From the NCBI RefSeq assembly GCF_000471905.2, contig NW_006498507.1, positions 1,546,026-1,610,025 of the forward strand: DNA of 64,000 nt, written 5' to 3'. Position numbers and translations under genes: made by a program. Positions 20,778-32,302 of the stretch are shown piece by piece. The notes below the pieces were generated by a model, which saw only the letters and a list, made by a program, of their open reading frames with translations, searched no databases and was not told the origin of the DNA. The stretch's first letter is position 1. Every line of letters begins with the position of its first letter. The stretch is from Amborella trichopoda (Eukaryota > Streptophyta > Magnoliopsida > Amborellales > Amborellaceae).

Positions 20778-21300
20778 AGTGATTTCATGCAACGGTTGTA
20801 TCATAGTATAATGCAACTACACTTCTAGAAAACCATGTTTGTGTATAACCCAAAATTTTTCACGCATACTCTTTTCATCTCAATAATCAATCCCCCCCAA
20901 AATAAAGTTCAATTTGAACCCTATATATGGTCAAAATGAGTCCCCTCCTACAACAAATCTAGACCATTTATTTGGTAAATTTCAAGATCATAACCTCTAC
21001 AAACTCAAAATCATTTTTTTCTTTTCTAACATTGCTCATCTAATAATGATAAAATCATCTAAACGAATTGGAAAATAAAAAAGATCCTTTTAAGGTTTAG
21101 ATCTAAACATTTTATCAAAATGGACGGCCTACGCTACTTGGGCTAAAAAAATACGTTCTAGGTTTCGTTTTCAATTTTTTATTTTTTTGTGATTGTTCTT
21201 TAGAATGAAAAGAGTGTATATTTCAAATTTTGATTCAAACAATCGTTGCATTAAACTATGATACAATCATTGCATGAAATCACTACCCATACATATGGAT

Positions 21301-21650
21301 GTAGTTTTTATAAGGTTGCAACCTTAAACAATCCAATCAAGGAAAACTTCCAAATCTCATCATAATATGTAATTTTGGTGTTAAACATTATTAAGATTAT
21401 CTGGAAATCTATTTTCATACATAATTATAGAATATTAAATTTAAAAAATGGTTAAAATCAAGTAGATCTATAAACTTATGAAAATCTTGAAAACGGACGG
21501 TTTAGATAATGTGTTGCAAGATGCACTATTTTTGGGACTCAAAATCTTTTTTTATATATATTCATACATCTCGATGTTGTGATGATCAATTAGATAGGTT
21601 TTCAATATTAAAACAACCTTATTCTATATTTTAAGGTTGCAACCTTTTAT
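21301..21650 (+). mobile_element. MITE family B copy
   Basis: Inverted ends TATAAGGTTGCAACCTTAAA and TTTTAAGGTTGCAACCTTTT. Body: AATCTATTTTCATACATAAT, TCAAGTAGATCTATAAACTT, AATGTGTTGCAAGATGCACT. It is closely related to 31876-32269. An (AT) run of about 16 bp follows. Confidence 0.65.
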
Positions 21651-21677
21651 ATATATATATATGGCGATTAATAGGTT

Positions 21678-21911
21678 GGGATTGTATACAATGAGGCCAT
21701 TTTATCTCGTGTACAAAGAGGACCCAATTACTTATAACTACATGATGTTAAATTTGACTGCTTGGGCAAGTAACAAAGTTCAAAAAGATTTCTTTTAAGC
21801 TTTGAACTTGGTTAATATAATTGATTCAACCACCCAAGTTTACATCCAATGATTAAGATTAATTATGACCACCTTGTACTAAAGGTGAATGGTCTCATTG
21901 TATATTTTTCT
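21678..21911 (+). mobile_element. MITE family C, complete copy
   Basis: 234 bp. Start GGGATTGTATACAATGAGGC; the end is its inverted counterpart (GGTCTCATTGTATATTTTTC), giving terminal inverted repeats of about 44 bp. Flanks TAATAGGTT (21669-21677) and TTATTGGTT (21912-21920) form a 9-bp duplication with two mismatches, as for Mutator-like elements. No coding capacity. Confidence 0.7.
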
Positions 21912-22009
21912 TTATTGGTTGGCAACATTTTATTAATTTATTTAAAAGACAAGGGAGAGAGAGACTTTTACATGCAATAGTATAACGATGAGGAAGGCCA
22001 AGACTTGTA

Positions 22010-22335
22010 TACTCATGAAAAAAACCATAATTCTTTTGATGCTGGAAAACTCATTTGGACCTCAAGATGCAAAGATATGAAATAAAAAGGATTTTAAATT
22101 TTAAAAATAGTGGAAAAATTATTTGGACTATCCATTTTTTAAGATTTTCATGTATTTATGAGTTTGTCGACCTGTACTATTTTCTGGAGCTTTAATTTTG
22201 TAATTAGGGGTTGAAATAGCTTTTTAGACTATTGTAGGGGTGTTTTGCACTAAAATGGCATCTTTGTGTAAGGTTTGAAGGTGTGCCTTTGAATATTTAA
22301 GGTTGACACTTTTATATAAAACCACAACTTTTTGT
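22010..22335 (-). mobile_element. MITE family A/B-like copy, diverged
   Basis: Recognised by TTTAAATTTTAAAAATAGTG, ATTTGGACTATCCATTTTTT, AAGATTTTCATGTATTTATG and AGCTTTAATTTTGTAATTAG, followed by a decayed end TTTATATAAAACCACAAC. Old copy; boundaries approximate. Confidence 0.45.
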
Positions 22336-23349
22336 AGAATACATGGACCTCATGGAAGTATCTTGGAAAATTTACCCATTTCTGAAAAGACATGTAATTT
22401 TTTAAAGTTAATTGTTGGATAAAAAAGGAATTGCCTCTATAATTGGCCTGTGAGGATGACAGGGTAGCACATCATGACATCTAGAGTTCTATTTCTATGG
22501 TGGTACTAAGGGGAAAAAAGAAAATGAAAAAAAAGAAAAGAAAAAAATAAAGGTCTAATTCCATTCCTATAGAGATCCCAAAAAAGGGAAAAAAAATTGG
22601 CTGGTCTTGTGGAACCAAATAGTACATTTGGTTATTTGGGAAGGATTTTCTAAAAATTGTTTTCAAATCTAAAAACGGCTCAAATTAGTTCCTCCTCCAA
22701 TATTGACTCTTGAAATGTCCATTCATTGGGTCTGAAAAATGCCCCAAAGCAGTTTTTGCTCCTTTGATGTACGAGCCGATAGAAGGCTTTAAGAGCACAA
22801 CTCTTTTTTGTCCTTTTTCTTTCTTGAAACTGACCACAACATCGATCAATGATGCTTTAGAAAAATTAGGTGACAAGAACTTTCGAGTCATTAGGTGTTT
22901 TGCATGCCGAACTAGTTGTACAGTTTGATTCCATGGAAACACCATACACATCCCCTTAATTAGTTATCTTATTGTATAGTAGTTGAAAGATTTATCTTTT
23001 TTTTATTGAAAATACCTATTGTTCTAGGGCCAATCCTAGCCCTGTTGGAATTTGGCATTTGTGTTGATCTATTTTTAGTGGGATAGAAGTTACCCAAACA
23101 ATTAAGTGCTTTAATGTCACCGTTCTTATTCCTCAACAATAATCACTAAAGAATGATCACAAAAGGAAAAGTCGTTCTTATTCCTAAAGAATAATCACGA
23201 AAAGGAAAAGTATATAAAGGAGTGACATTTTGGTGTTGATAGAATCTCATCATATGAAGAGAACTCTTTGTAAATTGGTTGTTTCAAAGAATATATATAA
23301 ATATACGACTAGTAACAGTTAATGATAGATACAAACAGTTATGGATAGA
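22336..23349. other. Unassigned sequence
   Basis: 22685-22951 is open on both strands (88 and 72 codons). Neither product is recognised, and the overlap on opposite strands argues that at least one is chance. The rest is AT-rich. Confidence 0.3.
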
Positions 23350-23660
23350 TACCACCTAATCTTATCATAGCTTCAACGTCTATTTTGATCTCTAGTTATA
23401 AAATTTAAAATTTCAAAAATGGTATAGATCAAACATATAAATGAAAACTTGAAAATCTTGAATATAAATGATCCAGATAACTTATAACAAGATGGACTAT
23501 TTTAGACTTGGAATTCTTTTTTCTTTTTCTTTATGTCCATGTATTACATAGTCGGGATGATCAATTGGAGGGTTCTCCAACACTGGAATATATTCTTTAA
23601 GATATTTGAGGTGCACTTTATTTCAAGAGTATATAAGATTGCAACCTTATAGAATTTTTT
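23350..23660 (+). mobile_element. MITE family A/B-like copy, diverged
   Basis: Contains TAGTTATAAAATTTAAAATT, GAAAACTTGAAAATCTTGAA, CAAGATGGACTATTTTAGAC, CGGGATGATCAATTGGAGGG and an end with TATATAAGATTGCAACCTTA. The left terminus is lost. Confidence 0.5.
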
Positions 23661-23664
23661 TATA

Positions 23665-23876
23665 AGAAGCGACCACTTACTTTAGTACAAGGAGATTACA
23701 ATCACTATTGCCTATCATATTTTAAATTAGGTAGTTATAAATGTGTACTTTACTGGACTTAAAGTTCAAAAAAATTGTCGAACTTCGTGATACATCCCAA
23801 ATCATACAATTTGGCATCTAATACCTACAAATGATTGTGACTTTCTTGTATTAATAGTAAATTGTACCATAATATA
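23665..23876 (+). mobile_element. MITE family C copy, diverged
   Basis: TTAGTACAAGGAGATTACAA at the left and ATGATTGTGACTTTCTTGTA with AGTAAATTGTACCATAATAT at the right are inverted counterparts; the middle keeps AAAGTTCAAAAAAATTGTCG. Confidence 0.5.
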
Positions 23877-24087
23877 GAATCCCTTATTGAAAATTTCAGT
23901 TTATTTATGTTAGTGATTTTTAAGAATTTTGTTTTGAGTGTGAATGAAAATTTAATGAAGTACTTTGAACAGTGGGATTTGGCCTTGTTTTTTCCCTTTT
24001 TCCATGATATTAAATACACAACAAAGAAACCAACAACTCATTTCCCATCAATGAGACCAGCCAAATAAACACTGCGATAATACCCAA

Positions 24088-24468
24088 AATTCTACCTATA
24101 AACATTCAAATTGGAGTCCACCTCAAAAATTTCATTAGAAGAGGTAGTTTTGTTGTCCAAATATCTTTAAATTGATCATCTCGATATCAAAATGCATGAG
24201 AAAAAAATTAATTTAAAAGTTTTGGAAATAGTACATCTTGTAACGAGTTTTTGGACTGTCAATATTCCAGATTTTCAAGTTTTCATTAATATACTTGATC
24301 TACACTATTTTTGAAGCTTTGAATTTTATAATTAAATATGAAATATGTTTTAAGATTATCACAAAGATTTTATGTATTGAAACTACATTTCTCGATACTA
24401 TTTGAAGATACACTTTACTTTGATTATTTAGAACCTCGGCTCTATACAAACCGCACCCATCATTCATT
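24088..24468 (-). mobile_element. MITE family A copy, minus orientation
   Basis: Right end GAACCTCGGCTCTATACAAA with CCGCACCC is the family terminus. Body: AAATTGATCATCTCGATATC, TTTTCAAGTTTTCATTAATA, TTGATCTACACTATTTTTGA. The left terminus is decayed. Confidence 0.6.
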
Positions 24469-25907
24469 ATTCTTTGTACAATGTTAACAAATGTCAAAGT
24501 AGAATATCCAGTTGGATTTGATTTGAAAACTTCACATCTATATTGGTCCATTTTCGAGCTTGGGCCGAATGATCTGGATTCAAGTTCTTAGTGGGGTCCT
24601 AAGTGGAATGATTTTTCATCCTTTGTAAATTTTCTTCTAAATTAAATCCACTAGTAAAAAGCATGTGCCTTGCGCGTCAAAAAATATGAAAGTACATAGT
24701 AAATATTGAATTGGAGGCGAAGCTGTGCACCTTAGAAACACAAACTATGTTGGAACAATTCAAAAATGCATTGAGCATATGCAAAACAATAAGCCAATGA
24801 TCTGTATAAGCCATCAGTAAACGTGTAGAAGAGTGAAATGATATTGTCTTATTTTTTCAGTACCATACCCTAATCCTCACTATAAGGTTCTGTTTTATTA
24901 TTTTGACACGTGTCTCTCCATTAACTACGGCTTAATAATGTTGTATAAATAAAATATTTAGACCAAATCATTGAATGCTCCCATGGGAGCCTAATTTACA
25001 TTTACTCCCTCAGGTAACATCTTGAAACCTTTGCTCGTTGTATTTTAAGCATCCCAATTTTAGATTATACGATAATCCTCAACCTAATGATCAATCTAAT
25101 AAGAAAAAGGGAAAAAAAGAAGAAGAAGAATCGCACTATATATCTCTATGTTAAAAAGCACATCCTAGTATTGATCCAAGATCTAATTTTTGTAGCGATC
25201 AAATCAAGTTTTAGAAATTCAATTTTTTTTTTTTTTTTTTATGAAAAATACTCTTTGGTAATTCAAAAGTTGATCCCAAAATTTCAATGGAAAAAGAACC
25301 CACCTAAGTATTTATGTTGCCCAAGGTAGTGAGCATAAAAAACGTGCAATAATTCCCAACCCAAAGTAAATGAGTTTGGACTTTGAAGCATGGAAAAGAG
25401 GAAACCATTGACATTTTCCTTTTTGTTCTTTTTTTGAACATATCAAAAGAGAGAATTAAAGAAGGCAAAACTTCTAAAGCGAGTTGGAATTGGTTTTGTA
25501 GGTCAATGTGTTCACTCTGAAATTCAAACCAATCAACCGCTTACCTTTTTCAGAAGGACATTGATTAGTTGCAGCATATTTCATTATTGGAAAAGTAATG
25601 AGTTGCCATTCAAGAAAAAAAGATAGACATGAATCGGAATGAGGAAAATGTGCAAAATGAGGTGGGCTAACATGATGGTCCACGATAAGGTTAGGACATA
25701 AGACTTGTCTTCTGTAACTTCCCTAGAAACACATGCTGGATTGTCATGCTCGAAAGGGAAATTCAAACTCATGTCCCCTTAAATATCTATTATTATAAGA
25801 AATATCTCCAATTTTTTGTAATTTACTTTTATACCCATTCTTATTTTTTATTCTCCAAACTTCCTCTATTTTGAAATTTGTGACTTCGAACCTTAAAGGT
25901 ACGAATT
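24469..25907. other. Unassigned AT-rich sequence
   Basis: No gene on either strand that I can support. Short open frames at 25087-25329 and 25474-25772 have no recognisable motif. Confidence 0.3.
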
Positions 25908-26370
25908 TGATGCAAATCAAAACATAGATCATATTTGTTGGTAGGAGAAGTTTAGGGTCTAGTAGTCTTTAGAGAGAAAAGGCGTAGCTTTTAGATGTTA
26001 GATTATTCCAGAAGAGGGTGAGCCTATCGAATTATTTGATGAAGAAAAAAAGGAAGAACTCAAAGGAAAATTTATGAGTGAGGTTAAATCAATCATCGAA
26101 CATTCTCAGCTCGAGGATGTTATGGCTATACGATGACCCATTTTTCGAGGGTTTATCAGATTCAGTGCAATATCGTTGTCTTTTGAATAGCATTGTAATC
26201 CACAGGTTCCAGGATCGTGTTTACAACATTCGGATCGAAGAAGGTGGCGGGAATAAGACAACTTTCATCTTAGCGTAATTTAAAACTCGATGACAAGTTC
26301 TTTCTAACCAAGGAAAAATGATGCAGATCAAAATACAGATCAAGATTTACTTGTTGAAAATTTTAGTTTT
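25908..26370 (+). other. Possible retroelement 3' remnant with a direct repeat
   Basis: 26283-26330 (AACTCGATGACAAGTTCTTT, then CCAAGGAAAAATGATGCAG) recalls the end of many plant gypsy polyproteins, where a GAGGACGA(A/G)TTC-like sequence precedes a purine tract and ATGATGCAG. The block from TGATGCAAATCAAAACATAG (about 25909) is repeated near 26321. The open frame 26078-26278 is not recognised. This assignment is weak. Confidence 0.3.
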
Positions 26371-26569
26371 GTTTTTAATTTTATTTTTAGAGATTGGGTA
26401 GACTTAGAATTGCTCTTTGAAACTCGAGAGTAGTCTTGAACTTCAAAGTTTGAAATCCATTTACTTTAGACATTCAAGATCCGAAGTTTATATTGAGGAA
26501 ATATCTATCTGAGGTGATTAAATCCATATCCATAATTCCTAGCAAAAGAATTAATACCCATATTTTTAT

Positions 26570-26801
26570 GGGATTGTATACATTGAGACCATTATCTTTA
26601 TTACAAGATCACAATCACTGTTACTCATTAAATGTCAAATTGGAAGGCTGGGGCTAGTCACGAAGTCCGAGATTATTTTTTTTTGAATTTTGTGCCTTTT
26701 TAATATCACTCTTACAATCATTCAATTTGAAATCTAAAGGACTAAAATGATTGCGACCTCTTTGTATAAAAAAAATAAATGGTCTGTTTGTATACTTTCC
26801 C
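26570..26801 (+). mobile_element. MITE family C, complete copy with perfect 9-bp target duplication
   Basis: 232 bp starting GGGATTGTATACATTGAGAC and ending GGTCTGTTTGTATACTTTCC plus C. Both flanks are TATTTTTAT (26561-26569 and 26802-26810), a perfect 9-bp duplication. This is the clearest proof in the window that family C moves by a Mutator-type mechanism. The element is non-coding. Confidence 0.8.
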
Positions 26802-26810
26802 TATTTTTAT

Positions 26811-27490
26811 AGCGTTTTAGACCAAAGAAAGAAAAGTAGAACAAGGTTTCTCATTTCTTAGAGATTTTCTTGCTTGAAATAAGAGGTTTTAAAATGCGTG
26901 ATTTGCTTTTCAATCGCTTAGTTCTTCACCTTGTATTGCCGGGCCATTTTGTAAAGGCTTCTAAACAAAATAAATTTAGGGCTGGAAACTTTAACGTCTA
27001 ACGTAACCGGACTTCAAACCTTGAACCTCCCTATATTTTGTCACATTAGGATGACACCTGGGAAGTGGCATGTGTTAGCCTTGTGGTGGACGTCGAATCT
27101 CTCATTTGGAAGCTCACATTTTCCCTCTTGCATGCCGCCAAGCTTTTACCAACTTTCTCATGTGATTCCCCTCACATAATATAATAATGCTTGTCCTAAA
27201 TGAATTCCTTATGGTGCATTTGGACTTTCAAGGTTAAAAGTGAGGTTTACGACGTCACAATAAAAAATTTCTTGTCGACTTCGTTCCGAAAATGTTTTCG
27301 ATTTTGGACTTTGGGTGCATTTTAGGAAAAATCAATAAAATGGAGAAAAAAAGGGTATGAATGTACAAAAACAAAATTTAGAACAGGTATTTATTTATGG
27401 GATTGTATATAAAAAATGAAAGTTGGACTTATTTGATCTAGCCGGTGTATACATTCTTTATTTTTTTCTTCTTCTTTTCTGGCTGAGAAC
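26811..27490. other. Unassigned sequence
   Basis: No gene or repeat I can name. The segment left of the solo LTR is ordinary AT-rich DNA. Confidence 0.3.
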
Positions 27491-29004
27491 TGTTTACGAT
27501 GCAGATAAGGACGATATCAGGATACGATTCGACTAGATGCGAACCACAAACTGACTTTAAAATTGAGTGATGGAGAGTGGGCGTCAATCGAATTCTAATA
27601 TGAGGCCAGATCTACTAAAAAATGAGTAGATCTGCTTTTAGATCAATGACAGTACCAACATCGATCCAAAATGTGAAATACTACGTAAATGCAATAAAAC
27701 TAATTTAATTATATTAAAATAAACAAAAATGGATAAAGAACATAAGAAAGAGTAAAAATGTAACTGACTGGGCCAGTTGGACTGGGGCTACCGAGGCTTC
27801 GAGGCCTTGCTCGTACCAGGACCGGCTGAGTTTATGTCGTGCGTTTTCCTTGTTTCTCTTCACATTTTGACCAGGCTTTTGCTTGCTTGGATGAATCTCT
27901 TAATCTATGGGTTGCAGGTGGCCTAAAGCTAAGGTTTTCTTAGGTCTAGGTTTTTATTAGGTCTCACAATCTCAAAGTTTTCTCTGGGCACATAAGCTAA
28001 TAAGGTCTAACCTAAAATGATCATGAAATGATCTTTTTACAAGCTAAAAATCGTATGGAACAGGTAACAAACCACAACTAGAAGATTTCACTGCATGGAC
28101 TGTTGTTTTGGTGGTCCAAGGCTTGAGCGACACTGGTAGTGTCGCCCTGACCAAAATGGTCTGAGTTCAATGAACCTGGCCAAAAATAATTCGAGAGGGG
28201 TTGATATGCAAAAATTGTCAATTTGGAGTAGTCGGAGCTGGGTGACACCAGTCTAGGGTGATTTTTGATTTGGGGCCCTAGTGGTTGTACTTGTCTCCTA
28301 GGGGGGTAGGGACCTCTCGTAGGGGTTCCAATTAGCTAAGGGTTAGCTCTCTCTCCTCGGGAGAGTAGTGCTTATGCTTATCAAGGGTAATCCGCAATGG
28401 CGGGGAAGGTGAAGGGGCATCAATCATAACGACGATCCCATCCGATTCAGTAGCTATGCAAGCACTATGGCCCAAACACGAGCTTGCAGTTCAAGGCTGA
28501 ACCTTGGATCCGTCTCCAATGCGTATCTCTCTCCCTTCGTCCTAGGATGCTGTTTGCCAAAAATAAGACAATTTGGGTCAGTCTAGGCAGGGCGACATCA
28601 GTGGGGTCCCCGAGACCAAATATGCTCGGAATTGGCAAATTCTTGTCTGGGCTGATTTTGGAGTTGTTGATATGTTGCTTGCAAAAAATAAACCAATTTG
28701 GATCAGTTTGAGCTGGTGTTGCCCAAATCAAATGTGCTCAGAATTGGTAGATTTTGAGTTTGGGGGGATCTATGGGCTCTTGTGATGGTGTCTGCCAAAA
28801 TTTGGGTCAAAATAATATGTTTTGCTATTTTTAATTATTATTTTTACTAAAACATGGTGTTCTGCAGGATTCTAGATCACATGGCAGACAGTATGAACTA
28901 TGATAATCTATGGTCTGTGGGTTTACTAGGATAGTGTAGTCTTAAGGCTGTCTATGGTTTAGAAAACCATTGAATTTGTCAGTTTTCAAGATGGGGTGTC
29001 TACA
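27491..29004 (-). mobile_element. Solo LTR of a Ty3/gypsy element with 5-bp target duplication
   Basis: 1514 bp starting TGTAGACACCCCATCTTG on the minus strand and ending in TAAACA. It is flanked by AGAAC on both sides (27486-27490 and 29005-29009), a perfect 5-bp target duplication. No internal region or primer-binding site follows, so it is a solo LTR left by LTR-LTR recombination. It is related to the LTR at 799-1744. Internally 28560-28760 holds two diverged copies of a segment of about 110 bp (AAATATGCTCGGAATTGGCA and AAATGTGCTCAGAATTGGTA). Confidence 0.75.
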
Positions 29005-29009
29005 AGAAC

Positions 29010-30090
29010 ACTCACAAGTAGTCCATTACAATAAATTAACTTGAAAAGAAATAAAGAACAATAAATCTAGAATCTAAAATTGATGCTACTAAAACCACTA
29101 TTTTATCAATCAAATAAAACCAAAATAATATGTTTGGGAATAATAAAAAATAGCATAAGAAATAAATATGGGAATAAACAAGAAAGTGAATGCCGGAGAT
29201 TATCTCAATCGAACTTATTACCCCCCACACCGAGTTACCATCTTCCAATGTTGCGGGATCAATGGTGAGAGATGGGAGATGAGAGATAGGAGATGAGAGA
29301 GGTAACCAAAGTTGGGGTGTGCCCCTTATGGAAGAAGAGAGAGAGAAACTTTCTATCGCTAGGGCGTGCCCCTCTATAATCTTATGGGAAAGAGAGAGAA
29401 GAGATTTTGGTGTAGGAGATATGGGAAAAGGCACCCTTTTATATAGTGCTTGAATAGGTTTAGGGTTTTCCTTGGTTTGCATCTTCTAGTGAGATTGAAC
29501 ATATACCATTGATCTTGAATGACTTGTGAGGTGAGTGATATGAACTTTCCATTTTATAGATAGGCCATCCAGATCATATAAAAGGTGCTAAAACTTTTAT
29601 TCTCCATTTTCTAAACTATTTTAAATAAAAAATCTATAATAATATTATGCTTTTTTATTTTCATGTGCAAGCCTTCTTACACTTTCTTTATTCAATTTCA
29701 AAGGTTCATTCAAACACAATTTTTCTAAAACATAAGCTTTCTTCACCATCGAGCCATAAGCTTGAATTAAATAAAAGGAAAGGAAAGGAATGTCCACAAG
29801 GTGGGGCGTGCCACCCTAGGTGGCACATCATAGGCGCCATCAACTTGTCATTATAGGCCCATACCTCCCATGCAATATTAAAATTATTTTAAATAATTTA
29901 TGATTTTTAGAAATTCATAAAATCCAATTTGAATAATTAAATCTATACAAAATCAATATCTTTTTTTTATAACTCCAAATTTTATAAATAAAATATACAG
30001 AGATTCAGAAAAATTCAAATAATAATTTTAAAAATCTTATAGCATTAAAATAGACATAATTAAATACTTTTGATGGAAAAATGATCTATT
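29010..30090. other. Unassigned sequence
   Basis: A 148-codon minus-strand open frame (29482-29036) has no recognisable domain and runs through GAGAGATGGGAGATGAGAG repeats near 29262-29300, so I do not call it a gene. A GGGGCGTGCC motif occurs at 29310-29370 and near 29802. Confidence 0.3.
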
Positions 30091-30401
30091 TGGTCTAGGA
30101 ATAAATAAATAAACACTGAGGCACTCCACCTTCTACTGCGGATTACGGTCCACACTTGCTTTCTCAAACCGACCCAGTGTTGCCCATGACCCACATTCTA
30201 TCGCAAAGATTCATTAGTGGGTCACTAAAGTCTAGCCAATAGATCACCATATGGTCTAGGAATAAATAAATTAATACTAAGGTACTCCACCTTCTACTGT
30301 AGATTACAATCCACACTTGCTTTCTCAAATTGACCCAGTGTTGCCTATACCCTACTGTCTATCGTAAAGATTCATTAGTGGGTCACCAAAGTCTAGCCAA
30401 T
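30091..30401. repeat. 161-bp tandem duplication
   Basis: Copy 1 is 30091-30241 and copy 2 is 30252-30401. Both begin TGGTCTAGGAATAAATAAAT and end GTCTAGCCAAT, with CTCCACCTTCTACTG and TTCATTAGTGGGTCAC inside. The copies differ by about ten substitutions. Confidence 0.85.
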
Positions 30402-30896
30402 GGGCAAGGGGTCGTAACATCAGTATATCAATTTCAGGTTATCACCTAGAGACGTACCATTGTCACCTAGACATGATGCAACCACAATTCTATAGTGCAT
30501 ATGGGTAATCTCTCGCACATGCACAAGCTTCATCTTGAAAGGTGGTTCGATTTCCCGAAACTGCTATTATATGTGTATGTTGTGTGATGGTGCAAGGATG
30601 AGGCTTTGGCTCCCATCTCTGAAGGCCCCCATTACACACAAGGGCCACACAGTTCCTTGGCTCACCCATCCGGACGTACTCCGATCTCATCAATGGATGA
30701 CACATTATAATCCTTATTGATTTAATCTCTATGTCTAGGTAATATGGATTTTTTCCAACAAACTGACCTAGCAAGTCAAGCTCAATCTGGTATCAGCAAA
30801 CATTGTTTGCTCAGTATGGTCTACACATGACCACACTCCCACTGAATTCATATTCCCTTATATAAAAGTTAAGTTACAAGCATTCAACCTTTAATG
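30402..30896. other. Unassigned sequence
   Basis: Overlapping open frames at 30490-30774 (-) and 30535-30720 (+) are not recognised. Nothing else is visible. Confidence 0.3.
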
Positions 30897-30962
30897 GCAT
30901 ACAATAAAACTATTTACTGCATACAATAAAACTATTTACTGCATACAATAAAACTATTTACT
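30897..30962. repeat. Three exact copies of a 22-bp unit
   Basis: Units at 30897, 30919 and 30941 (GCATACAATAAAACTATTTA plus CT). They duplicate the terminus of the family C copy that follows, so the expansion appears to have begun inside the MITE end. Confidence 0.9.
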
Positions 30963-31155
30963 TTTGGTATAAAGAGGTTACAATTATTGATTTACCTTCC
31001 GTTGTGAGATCTGATACCTTCAGTGTCACAAACTTCGAGAATTTTTTTTTAAACTTCGAACTTGGTTAATGAATTAAATGTAGCCACTTATTTTACAACA
31101 TCCAAATAGAAGCCACCTTTTGCCAAAAGTAAATTGTTTCGTTGCATAATTTTCC
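30941..31155 (+). mobile_element. MITE family C copy with amplified left end
   Basis: CTTTTGGTATAAAGAGGTTA, CGAACTTGGTTAATGAATTA, and a right end GCCAAAAGTAAATTGTTTCG with TGCATAATTTTCC. The left tip is the 22-bp unit that is triplicated. Confidence 0.55.
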
Positions 31156-31866
31156 TTCAAGAGTGACTTAGTAAGAAATGAGCTTCAGTTTCACTATTCT
31201 AAAATTACATTATTAATAGAGAATGTTCTCTCCCCCTTTCTCTCTCTCAAAGCGATTAATAAAGAACTTTGCTAAGCATTGGTTTGGTCTCGTCAATCGA
31301 ATTGGCGATATTGGTGAACTCTGCTTACTCATATCCCAAAAGCAGGCTTATAATGGATTGGGAAGCTAAGATAATATATTTCCGTGTGTTAGAAATCCGA
31401 TCACTGAGTTAAAAGATCAATTTTAGGCTTATGGAGCGGTTAAGAGGTTAAAACACAATATATCTCTGGTGTTGGCAATTAGGTTCGTGTTGAAGATTAG
31501 AGTCGGGAGAGTTATACTCGCCCGAGTAACTCGTCTTATCTAAGATCCGAGTATTTTGGGGAATCGTGTTACTTGGATCGACCTGATAGTCAATTATCAA
31601 ATCGACAGGTGCATCTTTGTTTTAGCCAATTGAATTCACTGTACATTGTTTGAATTCTTTGGTAATTGCTCCTGTATCAGCGGCAAAGACATTGCTAAGG
31701 ATCAGGACTTGGCCCCTGCCCAAGTTAAGTAATTGGGTAACTCTGAGTGACGTCGCTTGAGTCTTGCGCGAGCTAGAAGGGGCTCAATGCAAAAACAAAA
31801 TGCAAATTATTGTTAAAATTAATTTTAGGTTAGTAAACATAATTAATTATATTTATGCATCAAGTA
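31156..31866. other. Unassigned sequence
   Basis: No gene recognised. 31240-31760 is less AT-rich than its flanks, but all frames are broken by stops. Confidence 0.3.
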
Positions 31867-31875
31867 TTATATGTA

Positions 31876-32269
31876 GGGTGCAGTTGGCATACGGATGCCT
31901 TTGTAGCTGTAGAGATAAGGTGCACATTCAAATTTTATCATGGTATATAATTATGGTGTAAAATATTCTTAGGGTTATCTCAAAATCTATTTGTATATCT
32001 AATTATAAAATTTTAAATTTAAAAAATGGTTAAAATCAAGTAGATCTATAAACATATGAAAATCTTGAAAATGGACGGTGTAGATAATATGTTGTAAAAT
32101 GCACTATTTCTGAGACTTAAAATCCTTTTATTTTTTATGGTCATACATCTCGATATCGAGATGATCAATCAAACGGTTTTTCAACATTAAAAATACTTTT
32201 TCCGATGGATTTTTGATGTGCATCCGTAGTTCTACACTATAAGGCTGCATCCTTATATAAACTTTTTCC
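31876..32269 (+). mobile_element. MITE family B copy with 9-bp target duplication
   Basis: 394 bp from GGGTGCAGTTGGCATACGGA to CTTATATAAACTTTTTCC. The flanks TTATATGTA (31867-31875) and ATATATGTA (32270-32278) form a 9-bp duplication with one mismatch. The interior is nearly collinear with 21301-21650. The ends GGTGCAGTT and AACTTTTTCC show it shares termini with family A. Confidence 0.7.
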
Positions 32270-32302
32270 ATATATGTACGATGCAAAAGAGTATATAGAA
32301 AA

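Larger units (their letters stand above)
19844..21222. mobile_element. Long foldback element with (AT)n apex
   Basis: Left arm 19844-20366 and right arm 20734-21222 are imperfect inverted repeats. For example ACACTCTTTTCAGTCTGAAG at 19851 pairs with the complement of the block ending near 21219. GCCGTCCATTTTATTGAGAT at 19940 pairs with the complement of 21109-21128. TTGCATTATACTACTATACA at 20296 pairs with the complement of 20795-20815. The apex is an (AT)n microsatellite interrupted by an assembly gap. No transposase frame is seen. Confidence 0.65.

Noticed and set aside
20154..20828. Long open frames across the gap at 20367-20733
   Set aside because: They consist mainly of unknown residues plus Tyr-Ile repeats from (AT)n; they are artefacts of the N run.
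22685..22951. Overlapping 88- and 72-codon frames on opposite strands
   Set aside because: Open and somewhat less AT-rich than the flanks, but neither product has a recognisable motif and both cannot easily be real.
29036..29482. 148-codon minus-strand frame
   Set aside because: No recognisable domain, and part of it runs through a GAGATGGGAGAT repeat.
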